Source: Sperchopsis tessellata
Lineage: Eukaryota; Arthropoda; Insecta; Coleoptera; Hydrophilidae
NCBI GenBank assembly: GCA_033557685.1
Contig: JAWQRN010000396.1
Location: forward strand, 1 to 30,240
Reading direction: 5' to 3'
Length of the DNA: 30,240 nucleotides
The notes beneath the pieces are model-generated. The model searched no databases. It was not told the DNA's origin and was given only the letters and a program-made list of their open reading frames with translations. The first letter of the stretch is position 1. Each line of letters starts with the position of its first letter. The position numbers and the translations under genes are program-made. Below, piece by piece: positions 1-10,384 of this stretch.

Positions 1-72
<72 letters not shown>
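1..72. repeat. (AT)n microsatellite
   Basis: Almost pure alternating A and T, broken only by a GAG near the start and one C near position 40. It is a simple dinucleotide repeat with no coding content, and it runs off the left edge of the window. Confidence 0.97.
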
Positions 73-75
<3 letters not shown>

Positions 76-2590
76 CATAATCGCCGCAGAAAATCACCCT
101 CCATCCCAAAAAGTATTATTTCCTATATATGTAGCATCGACATGATTTCTTTTGTCGAGATTGTCTGAGATAAATTGATTATTGAAATAAACCACCTTAA
201 GAAGAGGTACACACTTTCCTCAAAAGTCAAAGATCGTCTAGTCAAAACAAAGAAGTAGGGCCCATAAAGGTATGTTGTGTTAGTAGCAACTACGCACATG
301 GAGTAGAGAAGTGTTGGTATTTAATAAAGAAAAGACAAGATAAAAGGTTAAGACGTCTACTGAACTATATTCACTGCCGTAACCGTTTATTAATTCATCA
401 AAATTGATATAGAAATACAATAAAAGTAATTGATAAATAGCAGATTAAAAACATAACAAGCATAAGTTGCACGACCCATCAGAATGAAGGTATTTTTTGC
501 TAAAGCATGCTAAATTATAACGGCTCGCATTGCAATCCCAAGAGCTATCGTCTAACAAAACAGGAGGTCTCAAATAATATATCCACACATAGGCCACCTC
601 AGAAAATAACACCCTTCGGTGGTGCAGACTAAACCCCCAAATAAATGTATTATTCAGTAAATTATAATTTATGTTGCATGGACTTTATGCAAAGCCAAAA
701 TGGTATATTAAACTATCCAGTGGTGAACACAGAGACCCTCTGCGTTCATAATCAGCCTGCTATCAACACGAGAACGACAACGCGCAAACCCCTTTTTCTA
801 TCCACTAAACCAAACACTATCTACAGTTATCTGAAATCTTCGATTTTGTATTCGAGAAAATAAAATAAACAAATTCGCAAAACAAAAGATAATTAGCCGT
901 GGATATATTAATTATAGCAACTAAAGAAGATAAAGTAATAATTAAACAAAGAGGAATTAGAACTCTTATGTAAATTATTTAGAAAACAATTAAGAAATAG
1001 TTTATGAAAAATATTCTAAGCCGTAAAATATAGAATCATAAATGGCATAGCTACCCGATAAAATAGAGGCATATATAAGGCTCTATACCTGTGAATACGG
1101 CACAGATATCACGTAAAGAGTACGACCGGGCAATAAAAGAATTAAATAGTTACAAAAATAAAAAAAGACTGAAATGAAAATATTATATTAAAATCAAAGC
1201 AATTTGATTCGGTGGATTGACCAGAAAAAATCCGTGCTGCTTCAAAAATGTTTCAGGAATTTAAATATATTCATATCGAAGCTCATATATTGATAATATC
1301 GTCGACTAAATCATCTGTAACAGAGTTAGAATATTTACAAAAATGTTGCACACTCTCTCAAACTACTAAAAGTTAAATAATTAATACTTTTTTTGTATTT
1401 TCAATGTTTAGTGATATTTTTTTAATTCTCTCCCTTTTGGCACTCTTTTTATTAAATACGACCACAAAAATGGATATCTGGAGAGAGAATTTATCCCACT
1501 GCCAAAAACCTATCCCTTACCAAGATGTAGGATGTAAAGGATGGGCATGTTTAAACAAAATAATTTTTAAAGAACGTAATATGTTAATAACTGAAAATTA
1601 GGTGAATAGGTGTCAAATCTACAATCTTATCCTAAATAAAAATAAAAGTCAACCTTATTAATACTACCTCATACAATATGGTTACATATTAATTACAAAT
1701 CCTGAGTAATCCGTAGGAACACTATTACATGAGTCATGCACTTTATTATAATTTAGGTTTGATCTTAATACATGCAAACCATTGAGAGATACAGACTTCA
1801 GACTTTGTGTCGTATCCATATAGATACGTCCATATATATAAAACGTGGGACAGATAGAAATAGCGATAAAAATTAAGTGCATCTTTCCTTTTCATCTGCA
1901 TCAGATTACATTAAAGTGCATACGCGTCGCTATGCAAGACATAGAAAGGAATTGTGCCAATTGAATAAATATCAGAGCCGCTAAGGACATGGAAAAGACA
2001 CTTATCTGTTATGTTTCCCAAGATTATAGAACTGTTCAATCATTTCAATAAAATGCATAATAATATTTTCTACCCTGTACTTATAAAGATATTTTCTCGT
2101 TTCGATATTGTATTTACTGTTACTAAAGTTTGTATTTCTTATAAAACAAATGGATTTGTGTGAAATTCGTGAAAGAGTTTTTATTTAATTATATTTTACA
2201 ATCGCATTTGAGATGTCTATACTTCACATGTCTTGAACGATAAAAATATGCTCAGTTTCTTGACTTTTGTCTTGATTACTCATAGCTTACATCTTTAGAG
2301 TTTAGATACAATAATGGAAACAAACAGTGAGTCGTAAGTGTTCAAAATGTATACAAAAAAGCTACGTGTCACTGAGGAAGACTAGAATTATCAGAAATGC
2401 ATCTGTTGCAGCCATTTAGGTATATGCAAACAAATTTTCAATATATAATCAATTAATAAATTTTAACTCATTTGTATCTTACCATTACATTTACCTCTAT
2501 GCTGATGGTACAAAATTTACTATAAACGCATTTATATATTTTTTTCTAACGGCTTAATCATCTTATATCTTAGGACATTATTAATTATTA
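73..2590. other. Stretch without recognisable genes
   Basis: I read all six frames and found only short ORFs (the longest about 70 codons near 645-863, 1404-1601 and 1682-1882). They have AT-driven codons and no family motif. No terminal repeats, tRNA-like cloverleaf or splice-bounded exon stood out. It is best described as intergenic or intronic DNA that may hold TE remains too old to recognise by eye. Confidence 0.6.
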
Positions 2591-2591
2591 T

Positions 2592-2623
2592 TAATGTGAA
2601 CAAAGGCAGATTTATGTTAAATA
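2592..2623 (+). repeat. Left terminal inverted repeat of the Tc1 element, with TA
   Basis: TTAATGTGAACA at 2591-2602 is an exact reverse complement of 3825-3836. The next roughly 20 bp match imperfectly. Confidence 0.85.
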
Positions 2624-3833
2624 TCGTTTATTGAAAGACAGATATACACAGTACTAATTTATATATCTTTTAGTGTTATTCAGTTGGGAATAGGTCCCCC
2701 CTCTGACTTTTATTATGGCTTCAACTCGATTTGACCCAGAATCAAATTATTTTTTGCAATTCTCTTTGATTTTATCATCTCAGAACCACACCTGGATGAC
2801 AGCTTCAATCATCTTAGCCTTTGTTGTACAATCCATGCCATATAGACAACAAGTTCTCGATGGGATTAAGATCTGGTGAGTTTCCAGGCTAATCTAGAAG
2901 AGTCATCAGTTTGTCCTTGAAATATTTCAACATCTTTTTGGAAACATACCATGGTGCTGAATCTTGCTTGAACTCTTTCCAGTTCTCTGGAGAAACATGT
3001 TTCTACAATCGCTTTATATTTTAACTGTTCATCATCCCTTCGATAGGTATAAGTTTTCCTAATCCCATATATGAAAACCAGCCCCAAAACATATTTTTCA
3101 CTAGATGTTTCACTGTTTGGACCAAGTGAGCTTTTCGTTCGCACTTTTCCGCACGCATCGGTACCCCTGCACCAAAAAGTGTGTCTCATCAGAGAACAAG
3201 ACATTTATCCAGTGTTCTTCTGTCCAATGAGCATATTTTTTGGACCAAGTGTACCTTTTCTTCATTATAGCTTCCGTCAGAAGTTTTTTTTAGGTCTTAC
3301 TGCTTTTCTTCCTTCCTCTAAAAGTCGTCTACGAATTATAGAGTCGTAAATATTCACTGCAGCCTTTCCTAAATCTTGCTGTAGGTCATAGCTTCTCTTT
3401 CTAGGGTTCAATTTGCTATTTCTCAAAAGAAAAGATTCATCTCGGGGAGTTATCTTTTCACATTTCCCCTTTAGTTGAACTTCAACTGAACCAGTCTCCC
3501 TTTTTTGTTTGAATATCTTGTTGACAGCTCCCAAGCTCACGGAACACTCACTAACAATATCTATTTGCGTCATGGATGGATACTCACTAAGTATAATTAT
3601 TTTTTCTTTTTTCCTTGGCGTAAAATCCATGATGCCATAAAAACCATCCAAAATTATTTATCACATATCCACAGAAAAACGTGTAACTCAGTGAAAGTAA
3701 CGGCAAAATGACTGACAGTGACAATAGCTGATTGCAGAATGACAGGTTAAGTGATATGTATAGAAACAGTTATCAAAATTGTCAAAGCTGTGCTGCCATC
3801 TTAAAATATTAAAGATATGCTCAATGTTCACAT
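2594..3833 (-). mobile_element. Tc1-like DNA transposon, full length but dead
   Basis: The element is bounded by inverted termini. The left end reads ATGTGAACA from 2594, and the right end is its exact reverse complement, ending at 3833. Weaker similarity continues inwards for about 30 bp. Each end is flanked by a TA dinucleotide (2592-2593 and 3834-3835), the target site that Tc1/mariner elements duplicate. The total length of 1240 bp fits the family. One minus-strand transposase pseudogene fills the interior. Stops and frameshifts mean it cannot make its own transposase. Confidence 0.88.
2682..3651 (-). pseudogene. Tc1-family transposase pseudogene (DD34E)
   Basis: The family encodes a nuclear cut-and-paste transposase. 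The longest intact piece (3277-3651, 124 codons) starts MDGFYGIMDFTPRKKEK and carries the N-terminal helix-turn-helix DNA-binding region. It continues through LLRNSKLNPRKRSYDLQ and RRRLLEEGRKAVRPKK. Reading on through several frameshifts gives FSDETHF (3182-3196, first catalytic Asp), FKQDSAP (2953-2972, second Asp) and PGNSPDLNPIEN (about 2853-2885, the Glu). Thirty-four residues separate the second Asp from the Glu, as in Tc1. The C-terminus reads EGGPIPN and then a stop. All three catalytic residues remain, but at least two frameshifts and several stops, one just before PGNSPDL, kill the gene. The class is certain; the exact family name is not assigned. Confidence 0.9.
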
Positions 3834-3835
3834 TA
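3804..3835 (-). repeat. Right terminal inverted repeat of the Tc1 element, with TA
   Basis: TGTTCACATTAA at 3825-3836 mirrors the left end exactly. Similarity fades inwards. Confidence 0.85.
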
Positions 3836-5310
3836 ATTCACACAATACAGTACGAGGATGTTTACACAAGCATATACATATATCATAAAATCATTGTAGT
3901 TAGTTGCTAATGTAAAATGTCTGACCGATTTAAATATAACTCATGTTACTTATGTTGAAATAACACATTACAGGTGAAGAACATGATTTATTATTTTTGT
4001 CCTCGACGGATTAAAAAAAAAATGAGATACACCAACCTCAATTACGCTTCGTATAGTAAATATCAACCTATTTCGACACTTGCTGCTTTATCTCTACGTA
4101 TTTACTTATTTTACGTTGCATTGTTCTTAGTTAACATGGAACCTGAATTTATCTATCAGATTATCGCTAACATCAGATAAAATTTTTTAACATATTGTTT
4201 AATTTCTAGATTTCTAGGAACTACTTTTTTATTGCTTATTTTAGTTGTTAATGTGAAGGCTGTTGCATCAAGATTTAAACGAAAAATGAAGTAAAATTTT
4301 TCAACAAGATCTTACGATTTCTGCTAATTAAAATATGCAAATACATATAAATAACATTTTTAATAACTATAGAACTTTTGATAGTATGCTTTGGAAATAA
4401 ACTTTTATCTTTAACCCATCTATCTACGCTTTTTTTTATCAAACTACTAAACATCGTTAAACACGTAAAGTATTAACAGTAAAAGATTTGATGTTTGGCA
4501 TTTACAAGAGAATGTATTGGGTAATTCAGCACTTGTCTTGTGTACGATTCGCCTGATTTACCAGTGAAATATTCTATCGCATTTATTTCAAAACGTATTT
4601 CGCTTGTCCTATTTTTTACAGTTCATTGCTAAATCGTTATTTTCGAGATGTTCTATTTTGTTTTACTCTATAAATATATCAATACATATGTATTTTTAGT
4701 TTTTGATAGGAAGCTACAATATGACTGATTTAACAATATTTATTTTGTAAATGCAGAGAAGGAATTAAACATTAAAACTGAGTTTTAATATATTTTTGGC
4801 AATAGTTTTTATTAATTCAAAAGGAACGTTTCAACTGTTAGTTCAAGACATTATCAACCACCCTACAATGACAATGAAACTGTTTTTAGGATACAATTTG
4901 GTTTAGATTTACCATTGATATAAGTTAATACGGATGCTTTCGTGGGTGTAGTATAAAGAAGAAGTAATTTTCGAGATTTATCCCACGTGTGTACTTTTTT
5001 GTACTGAGAAGATCGATCTTTCGGCAATCGTCAGATCTAAATCAGAGACACAGCGAGAAAATGACTGAAATTGTTCTAGTAGTGGCCTTTATGTATATTC
5101 TGATACTTACACTGAATTGTGATTAATATGTTTAGTTTAAGAGCGCGTTTTATTAAGACCTATTTTCTATTTACATAGCTTCCCGTATAGTTCAGTGTTT
5201 TAAGTATATTTCAAGGTAAATTATTTTGGCGTCCTGTAAATTTATTCTGTGCCCGATATACATGGTGTGTTGAGCTAGACCAAATGACACTTCTAATCTC
5301 TTTATTGTCA
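3836..5310. other. Stretch without recognisable genes
   Basis: AT-rich DNA with only short ORFs such as 3974-4180, which has no recognisable motif. No terminal repeats or splice-bounded exon was seen. The last 200 bp may include upstream parts of the Penelope fragment that follows, but I could not read conserved residues there. Confidence 0.55.
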
Positions 5311-5314
5311 GTTT

Positions 5315-5512
5315 ATGCTCCTTCATGCCGGCCCTACAGATAAATTGTCGTATATTAACCCATGTGTAGAAGCACCTGCATTCACAATAACAAATATAGG
5401 TAAAAACTTCTACACAAAATTAAAATCTAAAATCAACAAATTAGATCAAAACAATTTCATTTATCAGTTAATCTACGCAGATTGTTCAAGAATTTATGTA
5501 GGACAAACCAAC
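5315..5512 (+). pseudogene. Penelope-like element, GIY-YIG endonuclease fragment
   Basis: This is the front half of a 107-codon ORF. It reads KNFYTKLKSKINKLDQNNF, then IYQLIYADCSRIYVGQT. The pattern of (V/I)Y-x-hydrophobic, a Cys and then IYVGQT is the start of the GIY-YIG nuclease domain that follows the reverse transcriptase in Penelope-like retroelements. The upstream RT and the later Arg/Glu residues of the nuclease are absent. At about 5505-5514 the sequence changes, in the same frame, into a piggyBac transposase. The Cys usually found before the DC pair appears as Ala (IYADC). GIY-YIG domains also occur outside Penelope elements, so the class rests on the K-rich run before the motif. 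Confidence 0.68.
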
Positions 5513-5995
5513 CATGACAACTATTTTACGTCTGTGGGCTTGATAGAGGATCTTCTTAAAGATGAACTATATACCTGTGGAACAAGGAACACTAATAGGA
5601 AGTGGCAAGCTCAGTTTGGATCATTAAAAAGAGGATAATTAGAATGGTGGACCAAGAACACATACTTATCCATTGTCAAATGGCACGATAAAATAAGCGT
5701 TCATATATTTTCAAACATTCATAATTCTAAAGAAAGTACCGTGGAACCGCAGTAGATGTTCCTTGTACCGTGATGTTTGCAGGCTATAACAGACGTATGA
5801 ACTTTGTGGATAAATTTGATCAGAAAAAGCTAATTATTTCATAGATAGAGAAAGCCACAATTGGTGACATAGATCGTTATTTTTTACTTTTTCACACTTC
5901 ACTTGTTAATGCATAAGTATATACAAGTTCTAGCCGCATGCCTCAAAAATGGCTATGGAACCATTTCGAAGAAAAAGTCTTTGCTATTATAGCGA
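5512..5995 (+). pseudogene. piggyBac-like transposase fragment
   Basis: In frame after the GIY-YIG piece, the protein reads DNYFTSVGLIEDLLKDELYT, CGTRNTNRKWQ and SLKRG, followed by a stop. Downstream frames continue with WWTKNTYLSIVKWHDK, VHIFSNIHNSKEST, VPCTVMFAGYNRRMNFVDKF and DQKKL, ending around SRMPQKWLWNHFEEK. These match the middle and end of the piggyBac catalytic domain: fDNyFTS, cGTvR.NRk, kW.D...v..lSn.h, YN..M..VD..DQ. The Asp in MNFVDKFDQ is retained. The N-terminal DNA-binding part, the first catalytic segment and the C-terminal Cys-rich finger are missing, and at least two stops and a frameshift are present. No terminal repeats were found. Confidence 0.85.
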
Positions 5996-6224
5996 ACATA
6001 TTAACAATGAACATGAGTTTGCCACATACATTTTCAGTTCCTCTACTCAGAAAAAGCCTAGTCAACCAGAAGCAGTTCTTCTATCCCAATGTTCGCATCA
6101 ACCAATACTTGTACTTCAACAACATCAAAAGTATTTTTATTCTTTCTAATATTATATATTAATATAACAATAGTAATGTATAGGTAGAACATGACTTGAT
6201 AGTAACAAATACACTCTTCGAACA

Positions 6225-7355
6225 TAAAGAAATACATAAAGTTACCAGAGAGGAAGAGAGAGAAAATAGGAAAATATTTATGGATGTCAGGCTCAAGAGG
6301 GGATATGAAATAAGAAGTGACCATTAACTAGTGGTGGTCAAAATAATAGAAGACTTACTGGAGGAAAACAAGGATGCTGAAAACACAATCAAAGCAAAAC
6401 ATGAAACAATAAGATCATACAAACTAAATGACAAAAAGATGGCAAAGAAGTATAGGGAAATCGTAAACAAAGAAATAGAGGAAATAAGACAAAACTCAGT
6501 GATAAAAAATTGAAGAAAAATGGAACGCTTTTAAGAGCATTGTAACGGCTGAGAAAAGAGTGTGTGGCGTTAGTATAAAAAAATAGGAATAAGAAGCAAA
6601 CTGCATGGTGGACTGAGGAAATAAGGAAACAGACAAAGGTGAAAAAGGGGAAGTATAAGGAGTATCTAAATAGTAGAAAAGGGGAAGATTATGGATTATA
6701 TAAAGAACAAAGAAGGATAGTTAAAAATTTGATACTGGAAGGAAAAAAACATGGAGATGTTCTCGGAAAAAATTTGAGAAGGACCGTAAAGGGAATCAGA
6801 AACGATTTTATAAAGTAATATAGAATTTAAAAAAAGAGTATAGATATTTAAGAAGGGTGACAACAATGAACAAATACTAGAGACAAAATTTAGGAAAATA
6901 GTAGAGCCAACGCTGACAGAGTGTGTTTAGGAGAAGACGAAGTGTTCCTGACCACATATTCATGTTAAAGCAAATCATGAATAGCAGTATAGACAAAGGA
7001 AATATAGCATACGTTTATCGACATGGAAAAGACGTACGATAAAGTACCAAGGAAAAAGGTGTGAGAATACCAGATGAAACGAAATGTGAATAAGAAGCTT
7101 TTAAGAGTGATACAAAGCTTATACAGAGGAACAAGTAATAGTGTAATGAACAAAAATATGAAATCGGAAGCATTTAGGACGAAAGAAAAAGTTAGACAAG
7201 GAGGAGGGCTAAGTGATGAATTATTCAAAACATTATTCGATGAAATTATTAAGGAAGCGGATACAAGAACTAAAACAATGTGTGTAGGGTACAGAAAAAG
7301 GGAGAGCGTGAATAACGTGTGAACGTTAATGTTTGTTGCAACTTCGCAGTTCCTG
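6225..7355 (+). pseudogene. Non-LTR retrotransposon fragment (endonuclease end plus RT)
   Basis: The fragment starts inside the C-terminus of an apurinic-type endonuclease: VTREEERENRK, then DVRLKRGYEIRSDH (about 6278-6330, with the SDH catalytic His), then VVKIIEDLL. The linker (6331-6513) is Lys/Glu-rich and probably coiled. Later frames show TAWWTEEIRK-like residues and the start of the RT: DHIFMLKQIM, FIDMEKTYDKVPRKK (7014-7060, catalytic Asp present), LLRVIQSLYRGTSNS, EKVRQGGGLSDELF and DEIIKEADTRTK. The FADD motif is not intact: LMFVATSQFL stands where it should be, near 7330. At least four frameshifts or stops are visible. The combination fits RTE-like insect LINEs, but R1- or CR1-like clades are not excluded. 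It is truncated at both ends, with no poly-A tail seen. Confidence 0.8.
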
Positions 7356-7481
7356 TATGTTCAGTACAGTATGTGTGAACTAACTGCCAATGCAGCTACA
7401 TAATACTACATTCTATGCATTTGTAGATGGAATAAAATAATTCCGAAATATTGCATTTCGTTACCATATAAATATTTTAGA

Positions 7482-7903
7482 TTTATTCCTTGTGGGATTT
7501 CATGGTATGATATTATTTAAAAATAAAAAGCAAAAATTCTGACGTTTCGAGGCATTATTTTCTTCTTTTTCAAAATATATTATTATAATGTTCATTTATC
7601 AAAATGATAATATTAAAAACGTTAAAAAACTGAAAAGGAAACAAAAATGTCATAAATTAACACATGTCATAAATTCACATCAAGCAGGCTGTACCTACCT
7701 TTATATGGAAGTTTATTAACTTGTTACGTTTTAATGTTACAGTTTTGACAATTGAACATTTCCTTCATTATGTAAACCACTTTTATGTTGGTAATGTAAA
7801 GATACTATATTTTGCAAAAGAGGAAATAATACCTCGAAACCCCAGAATTTTTTGCTTTTAATTTTTAAATAAAAACATACCATGAAATCCCACAAGAAAT
7901 AAA
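7482..7903. mobile_element. 422-bp inverted-repeat element
   Basis: The two arms of about 95 bp are near-perfect inverted copies. The left arm (7482-7575) begins TTTATTCCTTGTGGGATTTC. The right arm (7808-7903) read in reverse begins TTTATTTCTTGTGGGATTTC and continues through the same ATGGTATG, AAGCAAAAA-TTCTG and TTTCGAGG-ATTATTT blocks. The 230-bp spacer does not pair. There is no coding capacity. Read outwards, each arm contains CCTCGAAAC followed by GTC or CCC and AGAATTTTT, which resembles the 3' tails of some Penelope-like elements. It could therefore be an inverted pair of such tails rather than a classical MITE. Confidence 0.85.
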
Positions 7904-7904
7904 A

Positions 7905-7905
<1 letters not shown>

Positions 7906-7942
<37 letters not shown>
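7906..7942. repeat. (TA)n microsatellite
   Basis: Pure TA repeat directly beside the right arm of the inverted-repeat element. Confidence 0.97.
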
Positions 7943-7947
<5 letters not shown>

Positions 7948-9160
7948 AAATCTGTTTCTTAATAGATTTCATTATCAATTAATCAAAAATTCTAATCTTA
8001 CAAATATCTGACACATTAGTCAAACATGCGTGTTAACGCGGCGGATTCTTCGAAGTAGATACTATCACAATTAGATTTATTTAACCGCTAAAGCCGACTC
8101 TGTAATTATGGTTATAGTCACAGCCGGTGCGCTGCAATTACAGTTAAACGCTGCTAATATATGCTAAGACCGGACCTGTCATTTGAGTAGATCACCGCCG
8201 GTACTACCCCTACCATTTCGTCCGGTACCAACTGCGTGCGACGTCTTACACATCAGAACTGCACGGCGGTACCATTGTCATACGCCTGATGCTAACGCTA
8301 GATGCTACGAGTAGTAGAGACCTACCTCTGAGACCTCTCGTGGGAATACGTTGACCTACCAGTGTTTTTATTTTAGCGATGCGTTCACAAATTGCATACA
8401 TATTTTCAGTCATATCTACATGTTTACGATATTGCCACGTTACTTAACGAATACAAGATTTATACTATGTAATTGGCATAGCTCATATGTTCAACCTAGA
8501 GAAATGATGCTCTCAGGTCTGGGTATGTGTTACACCTATCTTGCCAGCCTCAGCGTTTATTGAGATGTTCTCAGGGTATTTTAGATTTATTCGCAGATGA
8601 CCCCGCTTGCCACAAGTGCCCTGTGTGTTTATACACTTGTGGGTGCCACCAAGTACTTGTTGGTACTAATTTGTGGTACCTGCATGACTTTGGGTTTTAT
8701 TGCTGTTTTATTTGATGGATAGTTGTTAACCTAGAGGTTATTAAAAGTAAGTCCATAAACTTTGTGCTCTAGACCATGAAATGTCTTTTGAAACACGCGT
8801 CTCTTTGAGTACCATTATTTATATCATACATTCTTTATAGAACGTCAAACATATTAGTTCAAATTCTAGATCCCTATTCAACCTGTATTTATATGATGGA
8901 TGGTAATAATAGATTCAATTCATTGCCTTGTGTCCAGAGTTTAGGCAACAATTAAACTCCGCTAGACGTAGAAAAATATGAGAACTGACCAGTTAACAAT
9001 ATCAAAGCTGAAAACTACCCATAAAAGTACAAAAAAACAAAAAATGCAAACAGCTTATAAAACAATTAAACTCGATGGGATAAAATCACCTATCCACTCA
9101 TTGCTACCCCACAAAGTTGAAGAGTGTGTCCCTTTGAAAGTTAACCTATGTCATTTTGGT
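7943..9160. other. Stretch without recognisable genes; GC-richer block at 8030-8340
   Basis: The block from about 8030 to 8340 is clearly richer in G, C and CpG than its surroundings, with many GGTACC- and CCGG-like words. All frames contain stops, and no protein family was recognised on either strand. Overlapping ORFs at 8351-8715 have no motif. It may be the untranslated part or LTR of an unrecognised element, or a recent insertion. Nothing firm can be said about 8720-9160. Confidence 0.5.
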
Positions 9161-9204
9161 ACGTTCCAGGGTCAGAATATAAACATTTGTCATCTCAAAG
9201 TCTT

Positions 9205-9345
9205 TTGAGAAACTAACACATTGCTCCATGGTGCACTTCACGATACCGCAGTCGACTCTATCAAACAAGAATTGACTAAAAGTGGGGTCGAGCCTAATAT
9301 CATCAAATGGGTTTAGTGCATCAATAGAGCTGTTCATTCAAAGTT
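9205..9345 (+). pseudogene. Jockey-like LINE reverse-transcriptase scrap
   Basis: In one frame the sequence reads LLHGALHDTAVDSIKQEL, TKSGVEPNIIKWV, stop, CINRAVHSKF. This resembles the RT segment with motif A in Jockey-group LINEs (D.eGAFdnt...i...L...gv...iv.Wi...L..R.v), with the catalytic Asp region decayed to LLHGAL. A later VKYHPQVSP may be what is left of the GCPQGGVLSP motif. Only about 45 residues are readable, so the clade is tentative. No ends or poly-A tail were found. Confidence 0.6.
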
Positions 9346-9929
9346 CGATATTTATTTCTGTGCAAATATTCGTTTGAAAAAAGTAAAATATCATCCCCAA
9401 GTATCTCCATAGCGACTGCGAGGATTTTGAGAAGCTGATTTTTACAGAATATTCTTTTGTTCTTTGGAATTCAACCATTAGACGTCCGCCTCTCGCAAAT
9501 CACAAAATGGAAACGAATGATAAAACTGAGAATCATCAGCATACAGATGGTAGTTACACGGAAGTTTTCAGGGTATTCTAATAATAACGCATTTAAACTT
9601 AAACTTATTGATCCAACTGATTCACAAGATTTTTTTTTTAATTTATCATCTGGTTTAACAGCAACAATAACCTAACAAAAATGGTTCTAAAATTAAGGAT
9701 ATAACAGGGCTAGGGAAATATCGCAAAAGCTTACATAATTGTTATATAAGCATACACACATCTAATATAGGGCATGTCAAGTTTAGCTATAGCATTTCCT
9801 CGATTCCCTTTAATTTCATAGGATTCAAGATCATTTGTTTTTTTTTGTAATTGACGTAAATAATTAACTTAATTTAAAAAAAAATGTAAAATAGATAAAA
9901 AAAACTAACGACTGCAGAAAGCATTAATT
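9346..9929. other. Stretch without recognisable genes
   Basis: It contains one 72-codon ORF (9457-9675) with no motif I recognise and a T-run near 9630. It may hold further decayed LINE sequence from the preceding scrap. AT-rich filler with T/A homopolymers continues to 9929. Confidence 0.5.
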
Positions 9930-10330
9930 AAATAAAATTAAACATATTTAACACAGTATATAAAACATCATTATCTTCATTTTCTTCTGTACCAACTGCA
10001 TCTAAATCTGAATCATCTGAATTGAAAGAATCGTCAACATTAGAGAGAATTTCGTCCCAAAGAACATCTTCTGTGTCATCAAGTGCATTACCTATACAAC
10101 ACTTCTTAGACGAGTGTTTCAGAAATAATTTACCCTACTGTTGATATCCATTCCGCAACTTTGGAGCTAGGTGCTTTTTTATTTTTCCAACGGTTTTAGT
10201 GTTGAATTAGTTTTCGGAGATTGTATCAACTGAATATTGTTGTGATCAAGTCAAGTGAAGTTTTTCAAGTAATCTTTCTCGTACGCATTTTTAAAAACGA
10301 ATCGATTTTTACAAAATAGCAGTAAGCGTT
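9930..10330 (-). pseudogene. Tigger/pogo transposase, C-terminal fragment
   Basis: On the minus strand, with one frameshift, the sequence reads LKPLGKIKK, APSSKVAEWIS, LKHSSKKCCIGNALDDTEDV and LWDEILSNVDDSFNSDDSD, followed by an acidic tail ending near 9945. This is the characteristic end of Tigger4-like transposases (vc.WI..aW..i, sFKkCGIsNALDGTEDd, then an Asp/Glu-rich tail). Upstream, about 10260-10330 may be the decayed NKPFK region that follows the last catalytic Asp. The tail frame is open for about 60 codons. The N-terminal half is not here; a matching N-terminal and DDE half lies on the same strand at 16690-17489. The + strand hAT pseudogene starts only about 55 bp away. Confidence 0.8.
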
Positions 10331-10384
10331 GTGAGAGTTAAAATAAAGAGTGCACATCGTCAACCAGTGGCAAAAATGTGAAAC

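Noticed and set aside
7911..7942. TA tract as a possible origin or regulatory site
   Set aside because: TA microsatellites recur in this window and simply mark insertion-prone repeats.
10361..10375. CAGTGGC near 10365 as the left terminus of the first hAT copy
   Set aside because: Only seven bases match and the BED finger starts some 25 bp later, too close for the usual 5' region.
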